Shown here: piece after piece, positions 8,694-16,730 of the stretch
How positions within the stretch are numbered: the stretch's first letter is position 1
Layout of the letters: the number at the start of each line of letters is the position of its first letter
Origin: Paeniglutamicibacter kerguelensis
GTDB taxonomy: Bacteria; Actinomycetota; Actinomycetes; Actinomycetales; Micrococcaceae
Length of the DNA stretch: 64,000 nt
Assembly: GCF_017876535.1 (NCBI RefSeq)
Contig: NZ_JAGIOF010000001.1
Span: 1,612,001-1,676,000 of the forward strand
Direction: 5' to 3'
Position numbers and translations under genes: made by a program
Notes under the pieces: model-generated
What the model saw: the letters and a program-made list of their open reading frames with translations, nothing else
Databases searched by the model: none
What the model was told of the DNA's origin: nothing

Positions 8694-10211
8694 TCAACGG
8701 TGCAGCCGGAGCCCGGAGGATTTCTTCCGGGCCTTGGAATACTTCTTCACCGCGGTACGGGCGATGTCTTTTTCAATGCGCTGTACCCGGCGGTAAGCGC
8801 GGACTGTTCCCTCGGGCAATCCGGGCTCCGAGACCAGCTCGTCTAGGAAGGCACGAACCATGACACTGTCCTGGTGGTCCCCCAGAATACTTTGGAGCCG
8901 GTGAGTCTTACGGGAGATCTTGCGCGCGCGCTTTCCGTGGATTTCCGTGACGGATTCCGCGGCGTGCCGCAGTCGTTTGGCGTCCTTGCGGACCTGGTGG
9001 AGCGCGGTGTCGCGGGTGCCTCCGGCCTTGGCGCGCACAGCGGCCTTGTGCGAACGGTCCAGGCGCTTGGCCGTCTTGTTGACCAATCCGGCAGCCTCCT
9101 TGTGGGCGGGCTTGGAGGCCCTGGCTTTGGTCGGTGGATGGTCGCGGAACTGCTCGAGGTCGTCGAGGAGCCGGTAGTAGCGATCGGATTCAAGGGCCTT
9201 CAGCAGCTCCCTGTAGTCGACGTTGTATGCAGTGCCGAGTTCTCGCTCGATGGGTTCGGAAACCGGCCCGGCCCTAAGCGGCTTGGGCAATTCGCCGATG
9301 TGCCGGCGGAGCCGTTCGCGCATAACCTCGACGTCGCGTGGACGGCCCAGCATCCGGGTGAGCCATTTCAGTTCGTCTCCGAGCCTACGGACTTCCATTG
9401 CAGTGAGGAGGCTCGCGTAGGTCGAAAGGACCGAGCGTATCCGCCGGGTCGCCGATCTCATCTGATGGATGGATTCCGGTTCCCCCAACCGCACACATGG
9501 GTCCTCGGAGAGAAGTTCGCCGATTTGTACATCCAGGTATGCGGCCACGACGTCGAACGCGGGCCCCTTCTTGCGCGGCCGTCCGGTGCCTGTGGAACGT
9601 TCGGTCGGGTAGGCGCCACCGAGCGCGCGGGCCAGTTCGGAGCCAGGGCTGGAACGGACCGCACCCGTTGCGGTCAGCGTTTCCTCGGCCGCAACGAGCA
9701 GGTCCGTGCCGCCGTGGACGAGCATCAACTTCCATTCGCGCCATTCCATGCCCGGGCCCGGCGGGTGCGTCGATTCGGCATGGATCCGGTCGTCGGCGAA
9801 GTCGGCAAGGTGCTCCCCTCCGGGTCCGTAGAGCCGGCAAGTGCTGCGCAAGGTGCCCAGACGTGCGATGGGCAAGAGGTCTTCGCCGCGGGTGTAGGCG
9901 AGCACATGCGTGAGTAGTTCCCGCGGCACTGCATCCGGCTGGCCCAGCGGAGCGTTGAGTTCCTGTCCTTGGGCGGACCCGTGGGGGATGCTGAGTTGCC
10001 ACCCGTGGTCGATTCCGCCGGTGCGGCGCCGAAGGGTGATGCGCCTGGTTGCCAAGGCAAGGGTTTCCGTGTCGAAATAGACGGCGTCGAGCCGGGAATC
10101 GACCGGGGCTTCCACCCGTTCCACGCCCTGGATATCCGGAAGCTCCGGAAAAGGTGTCGATGCGCCGGCGTCGTAGGAGTGTTCCGTTCGAGGGTATCCG
10201 GTGGGCTGCAT
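8694..10211 (-). CDS. CYTH-CHAD protein with degenerate CYTH domain
   Basis: About 505 aa. The N-terminal half aligns with a CYTH triphosphatase barrel (LDAVYFDTETLALATRRITLRRRTGG) and the C-terminal ~290 residues form a CHAD domain with conserved histidines and Arg/Lys pairs (IHQMRSATRRIRSVLSTY, LHQVRKDAKRLRHAAE), thought to bind polyphosphate. The defining ExExK at the N terminus is absent (RTEHSYDAG stands in its place), as are the usual Lys of WxLKxP (here WQLSIP) and a late ExE pair (here WKLML). A binding rather than catalytic role is likely. Start 10211 (ATG) is chosen; a GTG at 10340 is possible. Confidence 0.8.
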   Translation of the reverse strand: MQPTGYPRTEHSYDAGASTPFPELPDIQGVERVEAPVDSRLDAVYFDTETLALATRRITLRRRTGGIDHGWQLSIPHGSAQGQELNAPLGQPDAVPRELLTHVLAYTRGEDLLPIARLGTLRSTCRLYGPGGEHLADFADDRIHAESTHPPGPGMEWREWKLMLVHGGTDLLVAAEETLTATGAVRSSPGSELARALGGAYPTERSTGTGRPRKKGPAFDVVAAYLDVQIGELLSEDPCVRLGEPESIHQMRSATRRIRSVLSTYASLLTAMEVRRLGDELKWLTRMLGRPRDVEVMRERLRRHIGELPKPLRAGPVSEPIERELGTAYNVDYRELLKALESDRYYRLLDDLEQFRDHPPTKARASKPAHKEAAGLVNKTAKRLDRSHKAAVRAKAGGTRDTALHQVRKDAKRLRHAAESVTEIHGKRARKISRKTHRLQSILGDHQDSVMVRAFLDELVSEPGLPEGTVRAYRRVQRIEKDIARTAVKKYSKARKKSSGLRLHR

Positions 10212-10406
10212 GGTGTTCAGGACCCCGTCCCGGTCACGCCTGGCAACGTCGCGGACGAATGGGGCAGGGTGCTGAGGTGGCTCTGGATCTTGTTCACGCT
10301 TGGCGTCCTTTCCCGGAACTGCAGGGGCATTGGGTGGCACATGTAGGCAAGTCCCGGGGTACGGTCGTCGGTTGCCTCCACCCCGATTCTAGGACCCGGA
10401 GAACGC

Positions 10407-10452
10407 CCCTGCCAGAGCTGTACATTGACGCCAATGTACAGCTCTGGCAGGG
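10407..10452. repeat. Perfect 21-bp inverted repeat, 4-nt loop
   Basis: Arms at 10407-10427 and 10432-10452 are exactly complementary with loop ACGC. It lies upstream of the minus-strand CYTH-CHAD gene and of a plus-strand small ORF, an odd position for a terminator, and has no T tract. It may stop transcripts entering from outside or be part of a small mobile repeat. Confidence 0.8.
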
Positions 10453-10596
10453 CCGTGCGTGCCCGATCATCGAACCTCGTGCGAGGCGGAGTCTGCGTGC
10501 CGAATTCGTGCATCCGTGGCGCGGCCCGGTGCCGGTGCCATTGCCTCAACTGAAGCCGTACCAAGTCGGGCAGCGTTTTGCATATAGCACGGGTTC

Positions 10597-10800
10597 ATGG
10601 CCAGGACAGCTGGAGAAAAGCTCGGATTGTTGATCCTTCCGCTTTTCCTGTTGGAGATACTCGCCGGAGTTCTGGCAGGCGCTGGTGTCGGTGCCGTCCT
10701 TGGTTTTGTTCTTGGCCATTTCGATGGCCGCAACTCCCGACGTTTCGAGGGGCGGGAGTCCAGTGGGCTGGGCCTTGATCCCGACACGGGGATCGGTTGA
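10597..10800 (+). CDS. Small hydrophobic protein, unknown
   Basis: 67 aa with one or two glycine-rich hydrophobic segments (LGLLILPLFLLEILAG, then GAGVGAVLGFVLGHF) and a charged C-terminal tail. No convincing ribosome site. It could be a small membrane protein or a chance frame. Confidence 0.35.
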   Translation: MARTAGEKLGLLILPLFLLEILAGVLAGAGVGAVLGFVLGHFDGRNSRRFEGRESSGLGLDPDTGIG

Positions 10801-10840
10801 GTTGCAGGATTCTTCTCGCTTAGCCTCGGACTAAGCCGTA

Positions 10841-10990
10841 GGCAAGGCCCGCGGCGCGCTGGCCACACGCTACGATAATCTCTCCCTGACCTAACGATTT
10901 ACCGCCGCCCTCCACATCATGCTCAACTGCAGCGCGGCCATCGAGGAGTACGAACCTAGGAGACACCCGTTAGGGTTTGTGAGTCGATGA
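10841..10990 (+). mobile_element. C-terminal remnant of a DDE transposase
   Basis: The plus frame reads GKARGALATRYDNLSLT, a stop, then FTAALHIMLNC and ends at 10990. RG-x-ATRYDxL followed by a hydrophobic helix is the usual tail of IS5-type DDE transposases. One internal TAA and loss of everything upstream make it a scrap; the family is tentative. Confidence 0.4.
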
Positions 10991-11025
10991 CGATCCGCAT
11001 TGCTTGCCTGACAGTTCCATGTATG

Positions 11026-11064
11026 CCGCCGCACCGCCACCCATTTGGCACGGCGGTGCGGCGG
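11026..11064. terminator. Hairpin downstream of the multi-TM operon
   Basis: 13-bp perfect arms (11026-11038 and 11052-11064), GC-rich, 13-nt loop, 70 bp after the end of the minus-strand operon. Confidence 0.6.
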
Positions 11065-11134
11065 TGGGTCAGCTTTCGTTGGGCGGTTCTCGTTTGACAA
11101 CGCCTGACGCTGCTGCGCAGCTGAATGCAGCGTG

Positions 11135-11695
11135 TCAGCCCTGCACCAGAACGATGGCGACCGCTAGGGCGAGCAGTACCGCGGCGACTGATTCAAGCGT
11201 GACCGCTCGCCTGAGGAACCGCGCTTTGTTTCCATTCTCGTCCCGAGCCTTGGCAATGATGTCGACGAGAACTCTCGCGATCTCCGACTCGCCCTTTTCT
11301 GCCGGGGCGCCCATTGCCTCCTGGGTCGCGGCCGCACGCAACGATTCGATGGTGACCTCCTGGTACGTCTCAGGGCGGGCAGCGATGATCGCCAAGACGG
11401 CGGCACCCATGAACGCGACGAGTGTGGCGCCGAGCACCAGGCGGGCCAGATCGGGCAGTTCATGCCCCGCAGCTTTGGTCACGAGCGCAGCAAGCGCGAA
11501 GAGTAGCGTGGCCAAGGCCCCGGATGACGTAATAACACCGATGGCACGGGCCTCCAATGAAGACTTCGTGCTGCGCTCCTCCGCGAGCTGGTCTTGCACC
11601 AGCTTCATCACAGCAGCCGCTGAAGTTGAAGCTGCCTTTGTTGTGTCCGCGCCCGGGCCTGGGACAGGCTCGGGCGCCGTTTGAGAGGTCATCAT
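11135..11695 (-). CDS. Multi-TM protein of unknown function
   Basis: 186 aa. A charged N-terminal helix (AAAVMKLVQDQLAEERSTKSSLEARA) is followed by two TM segments (~52-73 and ~84-105), a ~60-residue Glu/Arg-rich cytoplasmic stretch, and a C-terminal TM segment (SVAAVLLALAVAIVLVQ). The plan resembles small membrane effectors with a helical cytoplasmic region, but no diagnostic motif ties it to a named family. Its ATG overlaps the stop of the 101-aa gene upstream (ATGA), so the two are translationally coupled. It is one of the few intact genes in a region of decayed elements. Confidence 0.7.
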   Translation of the reverse strand: MMTSQTAPEPVPGPGADTTKAASTSAAAVMKLVQDQLAEERSTKSSLEARAIGVITSSGALATLLFALAALVTKAAGHELPDLARLVLGATLVAFMGAAVLAIIAARPETYQEVTIESLRAAATQEAMGAPAEKGESEIARVLVDIIAKARDENGNKARFLRRAVTLESVAAVLLALAVAIVLVQG

Positions 11696-11997
11696 CTACC
11701 ACCGTTTTCGTGAGCGCTCAAGACCTCCAGAGTCACCGCTTCATCCGTCACGTGGGACACCCGTGCGCCCACTTCGTCAGAGCTGCTGCTTATCACGGCG
11801 ATTTCGTCCGCCACCTTGAAGGACAGCTGATCTTCAGCTTCCTCGCTCATCGAGATCAAGACAAACTCTCCAACTGCAATTTCGTTGCTGAGGCGGCCAG
11901 GGACGATCTTGATGACGTCCCCTACCTTTAGTCCGGGGAACTCGTTGACGTTCACATAGCCCAAGTTCATTCCGAAAGGACTGTCGTTTTCCGTCAT
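11692..11997 (-). CDS. Small acidic cytoplasmic protein, unknown
   Basis: 101 aa, acidic, no TM segment, with alternating short strands (LKVGDVIKIVPG, VGEFVLISMSEEAEDQLSFKVADEIAVI) that suggest a small beta-barrel fold. AAGGGG lies 8 nt before the ATG. It is coupled by ATGA overlap to the multi-TM gene, so the products probably work together. Not recognised. Confidence 0.65.
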   Translation of the reverse strand: MTENDSPFGMNLGYVNVNEFPGLKVGDVIKIVPGRLSNEIAVGEFVLISMSEEAEDQLSFKVADEIAVISSSSDEVGARVSHVTDEAVTLEVLSAHENGGR

Positions 11998-12097
11998 TTC
12001 ATGTCCCCTTCACGCACCAGTGGATGAGAGTCATTTTTGTCAGTATCCGTTCTCTGCGCGAGCTGGGCAAGGCCTCGTGCTTACTCACAGTCAATGA

Positions 12098-12139
12098 TCG
12101 CGACAACTCTGCCCGCCCTTGTGGTCAGAGTTGTCGCGA
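12098..12139. repeat. Perfect 14-bp hairpin
   Basis: Arms 12098-12111 and 12126-12139 (TCGCGACAACTCTG and its complement) with a 14-nt loop, about 100 bp upstream of the 101-aa gene. Probably a transcription terminator that isolates the small operon from upstream decayed DNA. Confidence 0.6.
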
Positions 12140-12253
12140 GCAAAAACAAATGAGGCACGTACTTCATTTCGTGGGCATTAACAGTGAGCCAACACGTAAG
12201 GTAGGCGCCGGGATGGCGGCTGAGTATGATCAGGTCCATCGCTGCGCCTGCCA

Positions 12254-12306
12254 GCCCGGAAGGCTTGAGGGCACCACCACCGCCCGTGCCCTCAAGCCTT
12301 CCGGGC
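12254..12306. terminator. Perfect 21-bp hairpin
   Basis: Arms 12254-12274 and 12286-12306 are fully complementary with an 11-nt loop. It is of the same style as the terminators found after genes elsewhere in this window. The flanking DNA (12000-12350) holds no credible gene. Confidence 0.6.
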
Positions 12307-12354
12307 AACGTCGTCCGCACGGACGCCTTCATCTGTCCAGCTGTTGGCTTGAGG

Positions 12355-12532
12355 GTCAGAATGTGACTGGGACATTTTTGGATTTTGACGGAGACGGCCG
12401 TGCCGAAATCCCCATCAGCAGCCAGTGGGGCATCGGACTAATGGGCACGCGGTCGGCGCGCTGACCGCCACGCAGCCCAACGGCACCAGCTTCGGTGGCT
12501 GGCTGGGCTCTGGCTCTGGCTCTAGAGAGTAA
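12355..12532 (+). pseudogene. FG-GAP/VCBS-repeat protein fragment
   Basis: GQNVTGTFLDFDGDGRAEIPISSQWGIGLM matches, over its parts, the calcium-binding FG-GAP pattern (DFDGDGRAEI, then WGIG). The frame then breaks, and the rest continues one frame over as ALTATQPNGTSFGGWLGSGSGS ending at 12532. It is the C-terminal scrap of a larger, probably secreted, repeat protein. Confidence 0.5.
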
Positions 12533-12599
12533 TTCCAAGGGGTGACACTGCAGGCGGGGGTCCAGAATCGGCGTATCTACCCTACGTCATACTTTTGGA

Positions 12600-13100
12600 G
12601 GTTGACGTGGACGCCATCTGGACACCCTTGCCACGGCATTCTATGCTGCAGCGGATGACTTGTTGAAGGCCCATCCGGAACGGGTTCCGTACCGTCCGCG
12701 TATCGGGATCAGCCCGCGTATTTCGGACGCCGAGCCGATGACGCTGGCGTTGATGCAGGCACTGTTGGGCTTCGTGTCCGAGGCCCGCTGGCTGCGCCAT
12801 GCCCGGGAGCATTTCGGGGGAATATTTCCCTACCTGCCCGGCCAGGCGGGATACAACAACCGCCTGCGGAGGCTTTATCCGACGATGACCTGGCTCATGG
12901 GCACCCTGGTGCGGCCACCGATGTCGGTGCGGATGATGTGTGGTTGGTTGATTCAGCCCCGGTCGAATGCGGGCACTCCCGCGAGACCGCGCGGCATTCG
13001 GAGTTGGCCGGCTGGGCGGAGTACGGCTATTGCGCCTCGCATTCGCGTTGGTTCTGGGAGGCTGCGCCAGCACCTGGTCTGTCCCCTGCAGGGGCTGCCG
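12600..13100 (+). mobile_element. IS982-family transposase remnant
   Basis: Pieces of one transposase in two frames: TLATAFYAAADDLLKAHPER, IGISPRISDAEPMTLALMQ, FPYLPGQAGYNNRLRRL and TMTWLMGTL in one; WLVDSAPVECGHSRETAR and AGWAEYGYCASHSRWFW in the next; then LVCPLQGLPV in the first again. The DDE region is broken by shifts near 12910 and 13055. It is cut off at about 13100, where an oppositely oriented IS5 fragment begins. Confidence 0.65.
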
Positions 13101-13466
13101 GTTGCCGTCGATCAGGGCGTGGATCTCGGTGGTCAAACCGCCCCGGGGCCGGCCCACGGCATGGTCCGCGGGCTCAGTCGGCAGATTCTTGTCATCCGGC
13201 AGGTCACCATGTGGGGGGGGCACAGTGGAATCCACCGACACCTCACAATTGATCGGGCCCTTCGCCTCCGCATGGCCCAGCAGGGTCGCCAGGACCGAAT
13301 CCCGAGTGCCGTCACCGGCGTAGCGCCGGTGACGCTTCCTCGCGGTCTTCGACGAACCTAAGTGATCGGGCGGATCGCACCACGGGATCCTGGTCCGGTA
13401 GCAGTGGTTGATGCCCTCAGTCATCAACCGGTGGTCATTGAAGGGAACGGTATAACGGGATTTCAC
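13090..13466 (-). mobile_element. IS5-family transposase N-terminal remnant
   Basis: Minus-strand frame with MTEGINHCYRTRIPWCDPP, KTARKRHRRYAGDGT, VSVDSTV and GGLTTEIHALIDGNRQPL, the N-terminal half of an IS5-group transposase (first catalytic Asp in VDST). Several residues depart from consensus and the second half is missing, replaced by the IS982 fragment. Ends are approximate. Confidence 0.65.
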
Positions 13467-13488
13467 CCGCCAGTCCGTCCCAACCCGG

Positions 13489-13773
13489 TTGCCCGGGATT
13501 AAGAGACACGCCCTGGTTGCTGTTACTGCCCTGTTCCTGAGGGACGCAAACTTGCCGGCAGTGGTGGCGGTCGGCGTTGTTTTCTCCCTTGCTTCCTCCT
13601 TTGGAACCTACATGGTTGCTGCCAAGTTCCTCCGGCACAAGGCAGCCAAGGAAGCCAGCGAGGCTGCCCTCGATCAGTCCGAAGGAAACGACTGTGGCAT
13701 CGACTTGCGCAAGTTCCACGCAATAGGTATTGGTCCCGTGTATGGGATTCGCGGGACTAGACCTATTGCTTAA
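13489..13773 (+). pseudogene. C-terminal fragment of a membrane protein, family unknown
   Basis: The frame gives two hydrophobic stretches (HALVAVTALFL, LPAVVAVGVVFSLASSFGTYMVAA), then a charged tail (KFLRHKAAKEASEAALDQSEGND) as in transporter C termini. It has no N-terminal part and begins right after the IS5 remnant, so insertion probably truncated it. Confidence 0.4.
13720..13769. terminator. Imperfect hairpin before the esterase gene end
   Basis: GCAATAGGT at 13720 pairs with ACCTATTGC at 13761-13769; the inner TCCCG/CGGGA also pair. It sits 32 bp past the convergent esterase stop. Confidence 0.45.
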
Positions 13774-13800
13774 ACGGACGCTCCGGTCCGGGCGCGGTGG

Positions 13801-15300
13801 CTACCTGGCTGCCCGCTCCGGAAGCAGCGCCCGGGCATCGGCATACCCGTCGGCGACAAGCGTCGTCGGGACACCGTAAACCCGCACTGCACGCGCGGCG
13901 TCTTCCCAGGCCGGCCAGCCGGGATCCCCCGTGGCTATGAAGGACACGGCGCTGCCGTGGACCTCGTCGGCCAGCGCCTGCGGCGGATCGGTCCCCGCGA
14001 GCGGTGCAATGTGCTCGGCACCGAGGCAGTCGAACATGAACGGAACGTCCAGGCAGTGGCATGCGTTGCCCATGGTGGGCGAGTTCCAGGCAAAGCGGTA
14101 CAGCCAGGTCGGGGCCTGCGAGCCCTCGCGCAGTTCGGCGAGGTTCAGGGCCGGTGCCCGGAACATGTGGTCGGTGACGTACTGTCCCACGAGGTCCGCG
14201 GTGCCCAAATCCGGGTGGTCCGCCACATAAGCGTCGATGACCTCGGGTTCGGCGCCCACCGCACCCAGCACGCCCGCGGCCGGAACGCCGGACAGCGCCT
14301 CCCCCGCGCCGGCGAGGACCATGCCGAACTCGTTGTCGGTGGTGCCGAGGATCAGTTTCTTGTCCGCGCCGATGCCGGCGGCAAGCGCCTCGGTCGTCGG
14401 CATCGGGATGAGATCGCCGTCGACGACGGGCCCGAGGGTGAGGCCGTCGCCAAGCATGGCAGCGAGCCCGGCGATTGGGTCGGCTTCCCCGTCGCCGCCG
14501 CCGATGGTCGATACCTGGCCCTGCAGCGCCAGGATCTCGGCTTCCGTCAGCGCGGACAGTCCGGCCACGGTCGGGGCGACACCGCCGAGTTCGGCCAGCT
14601 TCCGGCCCAACGCCTCCGCGGCGGCCATCGTGGTGCCGGTGGGCGGGCCGGAGAGTGAAATCACTCGGTTGAACAGCGGCTGGGCGCGCGGGCAGCCCAG
14701 CAGGGTCAGCACCGCACCGCCCCCGGCCGACTGGCCGGAGATCGTCACCTTCGACGGGTCCCCGCCGAAGGCCGCGATGTTGTACTTCACCCATTCAAGG
14801 GCCAGCAACCAGTCCAGGACGCCGCGGTTGCGCGGGGCGTCCTGGATCCAGCCGAACCCGTCGAATCCCAGGCGGTAGGACACGGTGACGGTGACGACGC
14901 CGTCGCGGTTGAACGCTGCGCCGTCGTACCAGGGGCTGGCGGGCGAGCCCGCGACGTAGCCGCCGCCGTGGATCCAGACCAGCACCGGCAGCCCGGCCCC
15001 GTTGGCCGCAACGGGGCTCGGGGTGAACACGTTCACGTTCAGCGTGGAATCGCCGGGGATCGACGGCTCCGGAATGAGCGTCACCTCGGCCAGCGGCTTG
15101 CGCTGCGGCGTTGCGCCGTACCTGTCGGCGGGGCGAACCCCGGACCAGGGCCGGTGTGGCACGGGGGCGGCGAAGCGGAGGTCGCCGACCGGCGGCTCGG
15201 CAAAGGGAATGCCCAGGAAGGCCGCGGCGCCATCCCTCCAGGTGCCGCGGACGGCGCCGGACCGGGTGGCGACGACGGGCTGTTGTGGGTTCTCGGTCAT
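13801..15300 (-). CDS. Carboxylesterase, type B family
   Basis: 499 aa alpha/beta hydrolase. The oxyanion loop is HGGGY (~residue 110), the nucleophile elbow GQSAGGG (~residue 190), the acid is likely the Glu of DNEFG, and the catalytic His sits in NACHCLDVPFMFD near the C terminus. No signal peptide, so cytoplasmic. It starts 11 bp after the MFS permease stop on the same strand, and the two probably form a transcript controlled by the ROK regulator. Inference: it removes acyl groups from imported glycosides or similar esters. Confidence 0.85.
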   Translation of the reverse strand: MTENPQQPVVATRSGAVRGTWRDGAAAFLGIPFAEPPVGDLRFAAPVPHRPWSGVRPADRYGATPQRKPLAEVTLIPEPSIPGDSTLNVNVFTPSPVAANGAGLPVLVWIHGGGYVAGSPASPWYDGAAFNRDGVVTVTVSYRLGFDGFGWIQDAPRNRGVLDWLLALEWVKYNIAAFGGDPSKVTISGQSAGGGAVLTLLGCPRAQPLFNRVISLSGPPTGTTMAAAEALGRKLAELGGVAPTVAGLSALTEAEILALQGQVSTIGGGDGEADPIAGLAAMLGDGLTLGPVVDGDLIPMPTTEALAAGIGADKKLILGTTDNEFGMVLAGAGEALSGVPAAGVLGAVGAEPEVIDAYVADHPDLGTADLVGQYVTDHMFRAPALNLAELREGSQAPTWLYRFAWNSPTMGNACHCLDVPFMFDCLGAEHIAPLAGTDPPQALADEVHGSAVSFIATGDPGWPAWEDAARAVRVYGVPTTLVADGYADARALLPERAAR

Positions 15301-15311
15301 GTCCGGTGCTC

Positions 15312-16634
15312 CTAGCGAACGCTCTTGATGGGAACCAGGACAAACGCTGCCACGACGACAGAGACCATCCCGAAGATGAACAGCGCGGGGTATCCGCCCA
15401 GCGAGCCGATGAGGATGCCGGCAATCGCCGGGCTCAGTGCCTGAGGGATGTTGGTGGCCACGTTGAGGATGCCCAGGTCCTTGCCGGCCGCGGAGCCGCC
15501 GCCGGGCAGGACCTCGGTCATCAGGGCGGTATCGCACGCCATGTACAGGCCGAAGCCGAAGCCGTTCACGGCGCTCATGATGATCATGCCCGTCATGTTC
15601 GGCATCACGAGCGGGAAGACCAGCCCGATGAGCATGAACACGGTGGCCGCGTAGATGAAGATCTTGCGCTTGCCGATCTTGTCGCTCCACCAGCCGCCAA
15701 GTGCGATCGACACGAGGGTGGTGGCCATGCCGGAAAGTGCCAGCAGGCCGATGGAACCGTTGGCCTCCGCCAGGCTCAGGCCGATGTAGTCGGTGAGGAT
15801 GAACAGCTGGAAGGCGAAGATCACGAAGTAGCCGAGGATGAAGAAGAAGCGGGCGGCGAAGGCCCACGCGAAGTCGGGGTTCTTCTTGGGGTTGATCCAG
15901 AAGCCGGCGAAGAACTCCTTCCAGCTGAACCGCGTGCGCGGCATGTCCTTGCTGGAGAAGTCGCGGTTGAAGACCACAAACAGGAGCGTGGCCAGCAGGA
16001 CGGCCACGCCGAAGATGGTGTAGCCCAGGCCCACGTTGCTGGCTAGCTGCCCCGCCACCACGACGCCGACGGTGCTCCCGGCCATGGTGCCGATTCCCAC
16101 CATGGCGGAGGCGACGCCGCGGCGGGAGGTCGGGAAGCGGTCGGGCACGATCGCGGTCATGGGGCCCTGCAGCGCATTGAGCGAGACCTGGATGACGGCC
16201 CAGAAAACGGCGATCCACAGGATGGACTGCAGTCCGGAAAGCCCCATCAGGAACACGGCGCCGGACGCGGCGCCGATGATCATCCAGGGTGCACGCTTGC
16301 CCATCCGGCTGCGGGTGCGGTCGCTGAATGCGCCGACCAGGGGCTGGGCGAAGAGCGTGAAGATGAAGGACACGGTGCTGACGATAGCCAGGTTGGAGAC
16401 CTTGTTGGCCTCGTCGATGGCAGCAACCTGGTTGGGCAACAACACGGAGATGAGGCCGCTGTAGGTGGCAAAGAGCACCATCGAGGTGATGGCCAGGGAT
16501 GGCAGCAGCGAGCGGCTGGTCGGCGGCCGCGCGGATGGATCGCCGGTTTGGGCCGCGGCGTCAGGCAGGACGGTCTGGCCGGAGGGGCCTGCGTCGAAGG
16601 AAGGAGCTGGAGTGGACACGATATTCCTCATCAT
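15312..16634 (-). CDS. MFS permease, probable glycoside transporter
   Basis: About 440 aa with 12 predicted TM segments. The loop after TM2-3 reads AFSDRTRSRMGKRAPWMIIG, the conserved motif of glycoside-pentoside-hexuronide / sucrose-type symporters, and a second copy (WWSDKIGKRKIFI) opens the C-terminal half. ATG 16634 is chosen; 16631 is equally possible. It lies upstream of the esterase (11-bp gap) and downstream of a perfect palindrome at 16710-16730, a likely operator. Confidence 0.85.
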   Translation of the reverse strand: MMRNIVSTPAPSFDAGPSGQTVLPDAAAQTGDPSARPPTSRSLLPSLAITSMVLFATYSGLISVLLPNQVAAIDEANKVSNLAIVSTVSFIFTLFAQPLVGAFSDRTRSRMGKRAPWMIIGAASGAVFLMGLSGLQSILWIAVFWAVIQVSLNALQGPMTAIVPDRFPTSRRGVASAMVGIGTMAGSTVGVVVAGQLASNVGLGYTIFGVAVLLATLLFVVFNRDFSSKDMPRTRFSWKEFFAGFWINPKKNPDFAWAFAARFFFILGYFVIFAFQLFILTDYIGLSLAEANGSIGLLALSGMATTLVSIALGGWWSDKIGKRKIFIYAATVFMLIGLVFPLVMPNMTGMIIMSAVNGFGFGLYMACDTALMTEVLPGGGSAAGKDLGILNVATNIPQALSPAIAGILIGSLGGYPALFIFGMVSVVVAAFVLVPIKSVR

Positions 16635-16709
16635 TGAGTTTCCCGGGATCAAGCTTCCGGCCGTCGGGGGTTGACGGTGCTAATTGATGAGTATGCGTCC
16701 CCCGGATCA

Positions 16710-16730
16710 ATAGTTCAAGGGTTGAACTAT
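16710..16730. promoter_or_regulatory. Palindromic operator upstream of the MFS-esterase operon
   Basis: ATAGTTCAA-N3-TTGAACTAT, a perfect 9-3-9 palindrome, 76 bp before the permease ATG and touching the stop codon of the ROK regulator gene. Its form suits a dimeric repressor; the adjacent ROK protein is the best candidate. Confidence 0.6.

Noticed and set aside
12024..12464. 146-codon plus-strand frame
   Set aside because: It runs through two perfect hairpins; only its last ~30 codons (FG-GAP scrap) look like real protein.
13801..16218. A single 805-codon minus-strand frame through esterase and permease
   Set aside because: Only the part from 15300 downward encodes the esterase; the rest is an antisense-frame shadow of the MFS gene.
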